The notes beneath the pieces were generated by a model. The model made no database searches and had not been told where the DNA came from. It saw only the letters and a program-made list of their open reading frames with translations. From positions 372,001 to 436,000 of the forward strand of contig CAWKBS010000008.1 in NCBI GenBank assembly GCA_963847985.1: 64,000 nt of DNA. The letters are read 5' to 3'. Positions 15,715 through 25,700 of this stretch are shown piece by piece; the first letter of the stretch is position 1; every line of letters starts with the position of its first letter. A program made the translations under genes and the position numbers. Origin of the DNA: JAIBJN01 sp963847985 (GTDB lineage: Bacteria; Actinomycetota; Thermoleophilia; Gaiellales; Gaiellaceae).

Positions 15715-16962
15715 TCAGGCGGGGGTCAGGCGCAGCTCGCGCGGGATCGTCCGCTCGACGGCGATCGAGGCCGCGCCCGCGATCAGGCAGACGGCGGCGG
15801 CGAGCGGCCAGAGCGCCAGCGGCTCGGCCTGGAGCACGAACCCGCCCACGGCGGGGCCGACGATGAAGCCGATGTCCCACGAGATCGTGGAGACGGCCAT
15901 GTAGCGGCCGCGCAGGCGCGGGGGAGCGAGGTCGGCTACGAGGGCGCCCTGGACGGGCCCCTGGAAGCACTCCCCGAGGCCGAAGACGACCGCCGCGACG
16001 CCGAACACGACGGCCGCGGCCACGGCCGTGAACCAGAGCCCGCCCAGGAAGACGAGGATCCACGCGGCCGCCCACAACCCGCACATGACGGCGAGGGCGG
16101 CCATCCGCCGCCGGCCCTCGAGCGCCTTCGAAAGCGGGAACTGCGCAAGGACGATCACGAGCGTGTTGACGAAGAAGATCAGCCCGATGCCTTTCTCCGT
16201 CACGCCTGCCTCGTTCTTGGCGAAGACCGGCAGCAGCTCGAACTGCGCGTAGCCGGCGCTGACGAAGAGGACGTTGAGGAAGACGAGGCCGACGAGAGCC
16301 CGGTCACGCAGGACCTCCGCGTACCGGGCGGGCAGGAGCTGCTCGCCGTCGTCTTCCTTCGGCAGGACGGGCTCCGGGACGAAGGCGAGCGCAGCGACGA
16401 AGAGCAGGAACGTGGCCGCGTCGAGGAGGAAGAGGACGGTGAAGCTCGTCGGGTTCGCCGTCGTGGCGATCAGGCCGCCGACGACGCCGCCGAGCCCGAT
16501 TCCGAGGTTGCGCGTGACCCGCTGGAGCGCGAACGCGCCGTGCCGCCTCGCCTGGGGTGTCAGGCCGGCGAGGAGCGCCGACTGGCTCGGCCAGAACCCT
16601 GCGTTTCCCAGCCCGGCGATCGCCGCGGCGAGGAACGCGTGCCAGGGCTCGCGGATGAACGGGAAGCTCCCGAACCCGACGGCCAGGAGGACGAGCGCGG
16701 CCGCGAGCGTCGCGCGGCCGCCGATCCGGTCGACCACGATGCCCACGGCCGGGCCCGCGAGCAGGCTGACCGCCCCGATCGTGGCCAGGACGAGGCCGGC
16801 CGTCCCGAGCGAGAAGCCGCGCACGTTGTGGAGGTAGATGACGAGGAACGGGAAGGCGAGCCCGTTGCCGACCGCGTTGGCCAGCCCGCCGAGGCTAAGG
16901 ATCCAGACCGGCCGGGGAAGCCTCGGGTCGAGGCTCCTGAGGTACTGCCCGAGGGCCCTCAA
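15715..16962 (-). CDS. Major facilitator superfamily transporter, TTG start
   Basis: A 415-residue twelve-helix MFS carrier of the drug or metabolite efflux type. The segment GIVVDRIGGRATL after helix 2 is the family's motif A loop, and a second copy of the pattern appears as ALEGRRRMAAL. The start is taken as TTG 16962 because it overlaps the stop of the upstream dehydrogenase (TTGA), in keeping with other junctions here, and gives the normal N-terminus LRALGQYLRSLDPRLPRPVW. The substrate is not predictable. It ends against the inverted repeat at 15597-15714. Confidence 0.88.
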   Translation of the reverse strand: MRALGQYLRSLDPRLPRPVWILSLGGLANAVGNGLAFPFLVIYLHNVRGFSLGTAGLVLATIGAVSLLAGPAVGIVVDRIGGRATLAAALVLLAVGFGSFPFIREPWHAFLAAAIAGLGNAGFWPSQSALLAGLTPQARRHGAFALQRVTRNLGIGLGGVVGGLIATTANPTSFTVLFLLDAATFLLFVAALAFVPEPVLPKEDDGEQLLPARYAEVLRDRALVGLVFLNVLFVSAGYAQFELLPVFAKNEAGVTEKGIGLIFFVNTLVIVLAQFPLSKALEGRRRMAALAVMCGLWAAAWILVFLGGLWFTAVAAAVVFGVAAVVFGLGECFQGPVQGALVADLAPPRLRGRYMAVSTISWDIGFIVGPAVGGFVLQAEPLALWPLAAAVCLIAGAASIAVERTIPRELRLTPA

Positions 16963-18041
16963 CCCTCGCCGAGGCTCGCCCAGACCTCGAGCTTCGAGCG
17001 CACCCGCGAGACGACCTCGTCGGTGAACTCCGTCGTCGTCGCGTGGCCGGCGAGGTCTGCGGTGCGCGTGCCCGCGGCTACGGCCTCGAGCGCCGCCTCC
17101 CTGATCGCGCGGCCGGCGGTGCGCGCCTCGTCGTCGTCGATGTGGGAGAGGAGCGCGGCGCAGGCGAGGATCATCGCCATCGGGTTCGCCACGTCCTTTC
17201 CCTTGAGCGCGGGCGCCGTGCCGTGTGCGGCCTCGGCCATCAGCGCCCGCGGGCTGTAGTCCTCGTTGAAGGCGACGAGCAGCGACTCGGAGCCCGCGAT
17301 CGAGCCGAAGAGCGGCAGGACGAGGTCGGAGAGGATGTCGCCGTCGCGGTTGAGCGCCGGGATCACGAGCGGCTCGCCCGCGGAGCTGATCAGGAGGGCG
17401 AACGTGGCGTCGATGAGCTGGGGCTCGTATTCGACCTCGGGATGGCGCTCGGCGGCGGCGTCCATCTCCTCCTTCAGCATCCCCTCGTAGACCGGGGAGA
17501 CGGTGTACTTCGGCCCGCCGAAGACCTTGGCCTTGGTGCGCTCGGCGTGGCGGAACGAGAACTCGGCGACGGCGCGGCAGATGCGCCGCTCGATGCGCTC
17601 GGTGCGGAGCGCGACCTCGTCCTCGCCCTCGCCTTCCCGCCATTCCTTCGCGCCGTAGGCGTCGCCGACGGCCATCCGCACGACGGAGATGGGGAAGTGC
17701 GCGCCGCCGATCGGCACGACGCCGGGGATGCGCCGGCCGGTGCGGACGATCACGTGGCCGCCGATCTCCTCGCGCAGGATCCGGTTGGGGCTGCCGACGT
17801 CTCCGGCGCCCTCGGGCGTGACCGTCGCCGCCTTGAGGCCGAGGCCGTTGTCGCGCACGGCCCTGGCGGCCTCGTGGACTACCTCGTTGCCGGTCGCCCG
17901 GCGCGACTCGAGAGAGAGGTCGAAGCGCGGCAGCTCGAGCTCGACCCCGATCACGTCCGGGGCGAGCACCCGCAGGGCCTGCTCGAGGAGCTCCTGGCCG
18001 GTGTCGTCCCCCCCGAGCACCACGATCGTCCGCGTCTCCAT
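16959..18041 (-). CDS. Isocitrate/isopropylmalate dehydrogenase family protein
   Basis: A 360-residue beta-decarboxylating dehydrogenase that oxidises a 2-hydroxy dicarboxylic acid with NAD(P). Recognisable parts are VVLGGDDTGQELLEQAL at the N-terminus, the EAAHGTAPALKGKDVANP motif near residue 275, and GDILSDL with a metal-binding Asp. The Tyr of the usual RVYRYA/TEYSGIE-type substrate loop is not obvious, so it diverges from standard Icd and LeuB and its substrate is open. TACACT at 18050-18055 (minus strand) is a plausible -10 box eight bases before ATG. The following MFS gene starts on its stop codon. Confidence 0.82.
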   Translation of the reverse strand: METRTIVVLGGDDTGQELLEQALRVLAPDVIGVELELPRFDLSLESRRATGNEVVHEAARAVRDNGLGLKAATVTPEGAGDVGSPNRILREEIGGHVIVRTGRRIPGVVPIGGAHFPISVVRMAVGDAYGAKEWREGEGEDEVALRTERIERRICRAVAEFSFRHAERTKAKVFGGPKYTVSPVYEGMLKEEMDAAAERHPEVEYEPQLIDATFALLISSAGEPLVIPALNRDGDILSDLVLPLFGSIAGSESLLVAFNEDYSPRALMAEAAHGTAPALKGKDVANPMAMILACAALLSHIDDDEARTAGRAIREAALEAVAAGTRTADLAGHATTTEFTDEVVSRVRSKLEVWASLGEG

Positions 18042-18097
18042 CGCGGCTGAGTGTAGTGGGGGCGCAGTGTCCTTCGTTACGGTCTGAGTGGTTTCCG

Positions 18098-19397
18098 ATG
18101 AGACGACGCTCGCTCCTGCTCCTCCTGGTGCCGCTCGCGCTGGTCGTGTTCCTGGCCGTCTTCGTGGGCCCGCGCCTCTTCGAGAACGACGTGCCCGGCG
18201 AGGACGAGTTGCAGCGGCTGGCGGAGGAGGCGGTGAACCCCGGGCGGCTGGAGGTCTGGGGCGCCTGGGAGGGGAACGACAGGGCGGCCTTCGAGGCGGT
18301 TCTGGACGGGTTCATGGCGGCGTTCCCCGGGACCGAGGTCGCCTACGTCCCTCTGGGGGACGAGCTCGAGGAGCGCGTTCGCGAGGCCGCGGCCGAGCAG
18401 GAGCTGCCGGCGCTGGCGAGTCCTCCCCGGCACGCGGCTCCCGCAGGAGCTGGACGAGCAGGGCCTCCTCCTGCCGCTGGACCGGATCGAGCAGGAGACG
18501 GCGGAGCCCTTCGGCGACTCCTTCGCCGCGGTCGGCGGCTACGGCGACGAGGAGCCCTTCGGCGTCATGGTGAAGCCGCAGAACGAGTCACTGGTCTGGC
18601 ACGCCCCCGCCGCCTACGAGGAGGCCGAGGTGGGGCCGGCTGCCGACTGGGACGAGCTCCTGGCGAATGCGGATGCGCTGACTGCGGCCGGGTTCCCCGC
18701 CTATTCGGTCCCCGGTGCCGAGGGCGCGGCGATCATGGACGTCTTCGAGACGATCCTCCTCGAGGTCGGCGGCGCCGATTTCTACGACCTCCTCGTCCGC
18801 AGAGAGGTTCCCTGGACGCACGAGACGGTCGTCGAGTCGCTCGGTGAGCTCGCGCGGGTCGTCGGCGACGAGGCGAACGTCGCCGGCGGGGTCGACGGCG
18901 CGCTTGCGACCGACCTGGAAGCGGCGGCCGCGCGGCTCGCCGCCGACCCGCCCGAGGCGGCCCAGCTCTTCGCGGGCGAGGAGGCCGCGGCGGGTGTCGC
19001 CACGCCGTTTCCCGCGCTCGGCGACGACGGCTCGGCCGCGATCGTGACCGGCGACCAGGTGGTGATGCTCCGCTACAGCCGGGTGAGCGAGGACCTCGTG
19101 AGCTATCTCGTGTCCGACGAGGCGACCGAGACCTTCACCTCGTTCGCGCTGCCGACGCTCGCCAGGGACGTCGACCCGTCGCTCTACGAAGAGCCGGCGA
19201 CGCAGGCCGCGGTCACCGGCCTCCGCGACGCAGTCGAGTACCGCTACGACCTCTCCGATCTCCTGCCCGAAGAGCTCGCGTCCGTGGAAGGCGAGGGAGT
19301 GCTGCCGCTCTTCCAGGAGCTGCTGCGAAATCCCGGTGACGTTGAGCAGATCGCAGCGCGTATGGAGGCGGCCGCAAAGCAGGTCTACCGGGACTAG
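18098..19397 (+). pseudogene. ABC transporter family 1 solute-binding protein, one +1 frameshift
   Basis: Two overlapping frames together make one extracellular sugar-type binding protein. The 5' frame from ATG 18098 gives an N-terminal membrane/signal segment and the start of the binding fold (RLEVWGAWEGND) up to about 18418. Translation then continues in the +1 frame from GTC 18420 (VLPGTRLPQELDEQG) through to the stop at 19395-19397. One extra base near 18419 explains the break. Both halves keep normal coding character, so this is either a very recent mutation, a sequencing error, or a recoded site. No ABC permease or ATPase genes are adjacent. Confidence 0.8.
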
Positions 19398-19468
19398 CGT
19401 CGAGCCTTTTGACATGTCCGATTTATCCACCGGAGGTTTGAACAAGGGCAGAGCAGGGCGCCTGGCTA

Positions 19469-19498
19469 TTGCGTTGCGGTTTTTCCGTCCAGTAGAGT
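19469..19498 (+). promoter_or_regulatory. Sigma-70-type promoter for zinc-ribbon protein
   Basis: TTGCGT (19469-19474) and TAGAGT (19493-19498) are 18 bases apart, the only clear two-box promoter I could find in the window. It leaves a leader of about 35 bases that contains the ribosome site GGGGAGGA at 19529-19536. Confidence 0.55.
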
Positions 19499-19540
19499 GC
19501 CCGAGTCTCCGCCCAAACTCGATTTCCGGGGAGGAATATC

Positions 19541-19735
19541 GTGGCCCGAAAGACGATCCTGGTTTGCGACAACTGCGGCGCCGAGGTCGGCGAGGGCAAG
19601 GGCGCGGCATTGCGCGTCACCTACACCGACGCACGCCGCGGCGCGAAGGCCGCCGATCTCTGCGACGACTGCGCCGGGAAGATGCCCGGACGCGCCGCCG
19701 CCCGCCGGGGTCGCCGGCCGAAGTCGGTCGCGTAG
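19541..19735 (+). CDS. Small zinc-ribbon protein with basic AT-hook-like tail
   Basis: A 64-residue protein with two Cys pairs, CDNC (9-12) and CDDC (about 41-44), forming a likely zinc ribbon, and a very basic C-terminus RRGRRPK that resembles an AT-hook minor-groove-binding motif. It may be a small DNA- or RNA-binding protein; no family name comes to mind. GTG 19541 is well supported by the strong ribosome site GGGGAGGA at 19529-19536 and an upstream promoter, so it is probably well expressed and monocistronic. Confidence 0.75.
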   Translation: MARKTILVCDNCGAEVGEGKGAALRVTYTDARRGAKAADLCDDCAGKMPGRAAARRGRRPKSVA

Positions 19736-19782
19736 CCACCAGCTCGGGTCCCCGGCCGGGCCTTGCCGCCCGGCTGGGGATC

Positions 19783-19788
19783 TAGACT
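19783..19788 (+). promoter_or_regulatory. -10 element TAGACT for leaderless addB-addA mRNA
   Basis: TAGACT ends six bases before GTG 19795. No ribosome binding site is present. It would drive the two-gene recombination nuclease operon. Confidence 0.5.
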
Positions 19789-19794
19789 ACGCAG

Positions 19795-22722
19795 GTGCCG
19801 CTCGCGTTGCTGGTTGGCCCGGCGAACGCGGGGAAGGTCTCGCGGCTCCTCGATCGCTACCTGGAGAACCTCGACCGTGAACCGTTCCTCGTCGTCCCGA
19901 ACCGGGCGGAGGTCGATCGCGTGGAGCGCGAGCTCCTCGCGCGCCGCCCCGCGCTCCTGGGCGGCCGCATCGGCACGTTCGACGACCTCTTCCGTGGAAT
20001 CGCGCAGGGCGCCGGCGAGGGCCGGAAGGTGGCGACCGACGCGCAGCGGGCACTCGTCCTCCGTCGGGCGCTTGCCGGCGCGAGCCTGAACGGGCTCGGG
20101 CCGTCGTCGCGGTTCGCGGGCTTCGGCGACGCGCTCCTCGGCGCTGTCTCGGAGCTCGAGTCCGGCCTCGTCGACCCCGGCGAGGTCGACGGCGACCTCG
20201 CGCCGCTCTACGCCGCCTACCTCGAGGAGCTCGATCGGCTCGAGCTCTGGGATCGCGACCTGCAGCGGCGGGAGGCGGTCGCCCGGGTGGAGAACGAGCT
20301 CGAGGCATGGGACGGCCGCCCGGTGCTCGCCTACGGCTTCGAGGATCTGACCGGCGCGCAGTGGGCGCTGCTCAGGGCGCTCGCCGGACGCGCCGACGTC
20401 CACGTCTCGCTCCCCTACGAGCCGGGTCGTCCCGCCTTTGCGTCGCTTCGGCGGACGGCGGACGACCTCACCGGGCTCGCCGACGGGCGCGTGGAGGAAC
20501 TGCCGCCCGCGTACGCGGAGATCGCGCACCCCGCGCTGGCTCATCTCGAGCGGGCGCTCTTCGCCGACGGCGAGGGCCCCGAGCCGCCGCCCCTCGAGGG
20601 CGCCGTCCGCTTTCTGGAGGGCGCGGGCTCCCGCGGAGCGCTCGAGCTCGTGGCCCACGAGGTGCTCGGCCTGCTGCGGGAGGGGATCCCCGCGGAGTCG
20701 ATCGGCCTCGTCTGCCCCTCCCTCGACCGGCTGCGCGCCCCGCTCGAGACGGCGCTCGCCGGCGCCGGGGTCCCCTACGAGATCGAGGGGCGCCTGCGAC
20801 TCGGCCAGACGCCCTTCGGACACGCGCTCCTCTCCGCGCTCCGCTTCCTCTGGCAGAGCGAGAGCCGGCGCGACCTCTTCGGCTTCCTGCGCTCCCGCTA
20901 CTCCGGGCTGACGCGCGCCTCCGCCGACTACCTCGAGGGGCGCCTGCGCGGGAACGGGATTCGCTCCGACATCGAGGACAAGGTCGTCGCGCTGCGCGGC
21001 CAGCCTCTGCCGGCGCTCGCCGACGTGCGCGCTGCCCCGACGCCGACCGAGTCCGTGCGCGTGCTCGCGCGGGCCCAGCTGCGCGCCGCGCACGGGGTCG
21101 AGTCGCCGCCCGTCGGCGAGGCCTCGCTGCTCGACCTGCGCTGCTGGGAGGCGCTGCGGCGGCTTCTGGACGAGCTCGACGGCTGGAAGGAGCTGACCGG
21201 CGAGCTCTCGCGCGACGAGGTTCTCGCTGCGCTCGAGCGCCTCACGGTCCGCTTCGGCTCGGCGGCGGAGCCCGGCAGGGTCGCGGTCCTCGACCTCCCG
21301 CGCGTGCGCACGCGCCGCTTCGACACCGTCTTCGTCCTCGGCCTGGAGGAGGGGAGGTTCCCGCGCCGCGCCGACCCGTCGCCCTTCCTGGACGACGACA
21401 CCCGGCGCAGCCTCGACGAGCGCACCCGCGCGCGGCTCGTCCGGCCCGAGCCGGTCTCCCGCGAGCGCTATCTGTTCTATGCAGCGTGCACGCGGCCGTC
21501 GCGGCGCCTCTACCTCGTGCGGGAGGCGGCGACCGACGACGGCTCCCCGCGCCTCGCCAGCCCGTTCTGGGACGAGACGCGGGCGCTCTTCGACCCGGCC
21601 GACGTGGCCCGGTGGACGCGCAGGCGGCCGCTCTCGGCACTGACCTGGCCGCTCGACGAGGCGCCGACCGAGCGCGAACGGCTGCGCGCGCTGGCGTCCC
21701 TCGCAGCGACCGACCGCTCGGGTGCGTTTGCCCTCGCAGCCGCCAACGGCTGGGAGCGCCGCCTGGAGCGGGCCCTCGGGGCGTTCGACCGTCATACGAC
21801 CCTGACGAGCCCGGCCGTGCTGGCCGAGCTGGAGGCGCGGACGAGCTTCAACGTCACCGAGCTCGAGGCCTTCGCCTCGTGCTCCTCCATCTGGTTCGTG
21901 GAACGGCTGCTCTCGCCGCGCCAGATCGACGCCGAGGTCGACGCGAGACTGCGCGGCTCGCTCGCGCACACGGCGCTCCACCGCTTCTACGCCGGGCTGC
22001 CCAAGGAGGTCGGCACCGAGCGGGTGGAGGCCGGCCGGGTGGAGGAGGCTGTGCAGTTCCTGGGCCGCTGCCTCGACGACGCGCTCGACGGTGTGCGCCA
22101 GGAGCTTTCCGACCTCGAGCGCCGCGAGCTGCGCGGCCAGCTCTGGCGCGACCTCGAGCGTTTCGTGCGCGACGAGGCGGAAGCGGAGACCCCGCTCGTC
22201 CCGCGCCGCTTCGAGGTCTCGTTCGGGACCGAACGCTCCGCGCCGGAGCTCCAGCGCGGCCTCGACCTGGGCGGCTTCACGCTCTCGGGGAAGATCGACC
22301 GGATCGACCTCGACCCGTTCAGCGCGCGCGGGATCGTGTGGGACTACAAGTCCGGCAAGACGGCCTTCTCGGCGGCGAAGATCGACTCCGAGCTGCGCCT
22401 CCAGATCCCGCTGTACATGCTCGTCCTGCGCGACGTCGTCGGGATCGAGCCGCTGGGAGGGCTCTATCGCGCCCTCGCCGGGGAGGGAGCGGCGCGGGGG
22501 CTCCTGCGGTCGTCGGCGCGCGACGACGGCGTCCCCGGCTTCCAGAAGAACGACTACCGCGACGAGGACGAGTTCTGGGGCCAGATCGACCGGGCGGCGG
22601 AGCACGCCCGCGGGTTCGTGGGGCGCATCCGCTCGGGCGACGTCGCGCACGATCCGCTCGGCGACGCCGGCTGCCCCTCCTGGTGCGACCTCGCGCCGAT
22701 GTGCCGGGTGAGGCGGCCGTGA
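19795..22722 (+). CDS. addB: AddB-type recombination nuclease subunit
   Basis: A 975-residue partner of a helicase-nuclease that processes double-strand DNA breaks. The N-terminal half is an inactivated UvrD-like helicase fold (PANAGK in place of an intact Walker A). The C-terminal PD-(D/E)XK nuclease has GKIDRIDLD and VWDYKSGK active-site segments (about 830-860). Four cysteines typical of the AddB iron-sulfur staple are visible: one in EAFASCSS (about 700) and three in the terminal CPSWCDLAPMC. The gene overlaps addA by four bases (GTGA). Confidence 0.88.
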   Translation: MPLALLVGPANAGKVSRLLDRYLENLDREPFLVVPNRAEVDRVERELLARRPALLGGRIGTFDDLFRGIAQGAGEGRKVATDAQRALVLRRALAGASLNGLGPSSRFAGFGDALLGAVSELESGLVDPGEVDGDLAPLYAAYLEELDRLELWDRDLQRREAVARVENELEAWDGRPVLAYGFEDLTGAQWALLRALAGRADVHVSLPYEPGRPAFASLRRTADDLTGLADGRVEELPPAYAEIAHPALAHLERALFADGEGPEPPPLEGAVRFLEGAGSRGALELVAHEVLGLLREGIPAESIGLVCPSLDRLRAPLETALAGAGVPYEIEGRLRLGQTPFGHALLSALRFLWQSESRRDLFGFLRSRYSGLTRASADYLEGRLRGNGIRSDIEDKVVALRGQPLPALADVRAAPTPTESVRVLARAQLRAAHGVESPPVGEASLLDLRCWEALRRLLDELDGWKELTGELSRDEVLAALERLTVRFGSAAEPGRVAVLDLPRVRTRRFDTVFVLGLEEGRFPRRADPSPFLDDDTRRSLDERTRARLVRPEPVSRERYLFYAACTRPSRRLYLVREAATDDGSPRLASPFWDETRALFDPADVARWTRRRPLSALTWPLDEAPTERERLRALASLAATDRSGAFALAAANGWERRLERALGAFDRHTTLTSPAVLAELEARTSFNVTELEAFASCSSIWFVERLLSPRQIDAEVDARLRGSLAHTALHRFYAGLPKEVGTERVEAGRVEEAVQFLGRCLDDALDGVRQELSDLERRELRGQLWRDLERFVRDEAEAETPLVPRRFEVSFGTERSAPELQRGLDLGGFTLSGKIDRIDLDPFSARGIVWDYKSGKTAFSAAKIDSELRLQIPLYMLVLRDVVGIEPLGGLYRALAGEGAARGLLRSSARDDGVPGFQKNDYRDEDEFWGQIDRAAEHARGFVGRIRSGDVAHDPLGDAGCPSWCDLAPMCRVRRP

Positions 22723-25700
22723 ACGCGCCCAATCCCGAGCAGACCGCCGCCATCGAGGCGCCCGGGGTCGTCTTCGTCTCCGCCGGCGCGGGTACGGGGA
22801 AGACCACCGTCCTCGTCGAGCGCTTCGTCAAGGCGGTCGAGCGCGGCCTCGACATCGACTCGCTGCTCGTCATCACCTACACCGAGCGCGCGGCGGGCGA
22901 GCTGCGCGACCGCATCCGCGCCCGCCTCGTCGACGCCGGCCGGGGCGAGCTGGCCCGGGAGCTGGACGCGGCCTGGATCTCGACCATCCACGGCTTTTGC
23001 AACCGACTCCTGCGCGCGCACCCGTTCGCCGCGGGGATCGACCCGCGCTTCCGAGTGCTCGACGATGCGCAGGCGCGCGTGCTCCAGCGAGAGGCGTTCG
23101 ACCTCACGCTGGGCGAGTTCTGCGAGGGCGACGACGAGGAGCGGCTCGGTCTGCTCTCGACGTACGGCGTCCGCGCGCTCCGGCGGATGCTGACGGGCGT
23201 TCACGAGACGCTGCGCGCGGCGGGACGCCCGCTCGAGCTCGAGCTGGGGGAGCGGGCCAGCCTCGCCGTGCGGATCGAGGAGCTCCGCGAGACCGCGCGG
23301 GCTCTGGCCGCCGACTCGGAGGCGGGGGAGACCGCCCGCGCGACGGCGGCTCGCGCGCTCGAAGTGCTGGCGGACCGAACGCTCCCGGAGCGGCTGCTCG
23401 ACCTCGGCGAGCTGAAGGCGCGGGGCGACCGAGCGGTGAGCTACGAGGAGGCCCGCCGCGGCGTCGAGCAGGCGGCGCTCGACGATCTGGCCGCCCGCGA
23501 CCGCGACCTGCTGCAGGAGCTTCTCGACCGCTTCGGCCTCGCGTACCGGGCAGCGAAGGACCGGGAGTCGGGGCTCGACTTCGAGGATCTCCAGCTCGCG
23601 GCCCGCGACCTGCTCCGCAACGACCCGGCCGTGCGCGAGCGCGAGAGCTGGCGCTTCCGCTCGATCATGGTCGACGAGTTCCAGGACACCAACCGGCTCC
23701 AGTGCGAGATCGTCGACCTGCTCGCCGAGGGCCAGGAGGGCCAGGAGGGCAAGGAGCTCTTCTTCGTCGGTGACGAATTCCAGTCCATCTACCGCTTCCG
23801 CCACGCGGACGTGGAGGTCTTCCGGGAGCGGCGCGAGCAGTCGGGCGGCGTGCTCGCGCTTACGCAGAACTACCGTTCTCGCCCGGAGGTGCTGGCCGCC
23901 GTCAACCACCTCTTCTCCAGCGAGTTCGGCGATGAGTTCCAGCCGCTCGAGGCCGCGGGGCGGTTCCCCGATCCGGTCTTCGGCGCGCCGGTGGAGCTGC
24001 TCGTCACCGACAAGGCGAGCTACGCGGGGACGCCGACCCACTGGCGGCGCGCCGAGGCGCGGCACATCGCCGCGCGCGTGCGGCAGCTCGTCGACTCCGG
24101 CGAGGCGAGCGCCGGCGAGATCGTCCTCCTCTTCGCCGCCGGCACCGACGCCGAGCACTACGAGGAGGAGCTGCGCAGGGCCGGCCTCCAGACCTACCGC
24201 GCGACCGGCCGCGGCTACTTCGGCCAGCAGCAAGTCGTCGACCTGCTCGCGTACCTGCGGCTCCTGCACAACCGCTACGACGACGAGGCGCTCGTCACCG
24301 TGCTGGCCTCGCCGTTCGTCGGCCTCTCGAACGACGCGCTCGTCCTGCTCCGACGCGCGGCGACGAAGCGGCCGTTCTTCGTGCCCTTCGAGCGCGGGCT
24401 CCCCGCCGACCTCTCGGACGAGGACCGGCGGCTCTGCCAGGCGTTCCTCCAGCGCTTCGAGCGCCTCGGAAAGGCGGCGAACGGTCTCTCGCTCGAGCGC
24501 CTGTGCGAGCGGATCGTGGCCGACCACGACTACGACCTCGCCGTCCTTGCCCAGTGGGACGGGCGCCGCCGCTACGCGAACATGCGCAAGCTGGCGCGGC
24601 TCGCGCGCTCGTACGAGGAGCTGCGCGGCCGCGACATCGAGGGCTTCGTGCGCTTCGTGCGCGACCAGGAGGCCGTGGGGGCGCGGGAGCTCGAGGCGGT
24701 CGCGGAGGAGGAGGACGCCGACGCGGTGCGGCTTCTGACGATCCACTCCGCCAAGGGCCTCGAGTTCAAGGTCGTGATCGTGGCCGACGCCGGGCGCGAC
24801 CGGAACGCGCCCTCGCCCGACGAGATCCTGTGCCTGCCGGACGGCCGTTTCGGCTTCCGCGTCGCCGATCCGGCCACGGGCTCCCGCCGGCCCGCGTTCG
24901 GCTACGAGCAGGTGCGCGAGGCCGAGCGCGAGGCCGAGCGGGCCGAGCGGCTGCGCCTCTACTACGTCGCCATGACCCGGGCGATCGATCGGCTCATCGT
25001 CTCCGGCGCCATCGACCCGGGGCGCACCGCCGACCAGGCGACCCCGATCGGCTGGGTGCTCGCTCGCCTGGAGGCCGAGGAGCTGGACGCCGCCGGTGAC
25101 GGCCCGGTCGAGCTCGTCCGCGACGGGGCGCGCCTGCTCGTGAGGGTCGACCGCCACCGGGTGGCGGAGGCCGTGGCCGTGCCGGTCGAGGCCGCCGCAG
25201 CGCCCGAGGCGGCCGAGGAGGGTCAGCTCGCGCTCTTCGCCGGCGAGAACGTGGCGCCCCTGCCGCCGCCCGCTCCACGGCTGCCCGAGCTGCCGCCGGT
25301 GCCGGCGCCGCCGCTCCACCGCGTCCGGAGTCTCTCCTACAGCGCGCTCGCGCTCTTCGACCGCTGCTCGTACCGCTACTACGCCGAGCGTGTGGCCGGG
25401 CTGCGGGCCGAGGACGCGCACGGAACGGTGCCGGGGACGACCGGTCTGGCGGCGACCGAGATCGGCGACGCGGTGCACCGGCTGCTCGAGACGGTCGACC
25501 TCGCGGCCCCCGTTGCCCCCGACGTGGAGGCGGTTCGCGCCTGGTACCCGGCGGTCACGGACGAGGAGCTCGAGCGGATCCGCGGGTTCGTCGGGTCGTA
25601 CTGCGAGTCCGAGCTCGCCCGGCGGATCGCCGGGCTCGCCGGCGCCGTGCCCGAGCGGCCCTTTGCGTTCGAGCACGACGGTGTGCTCCTCCACGGCCGG

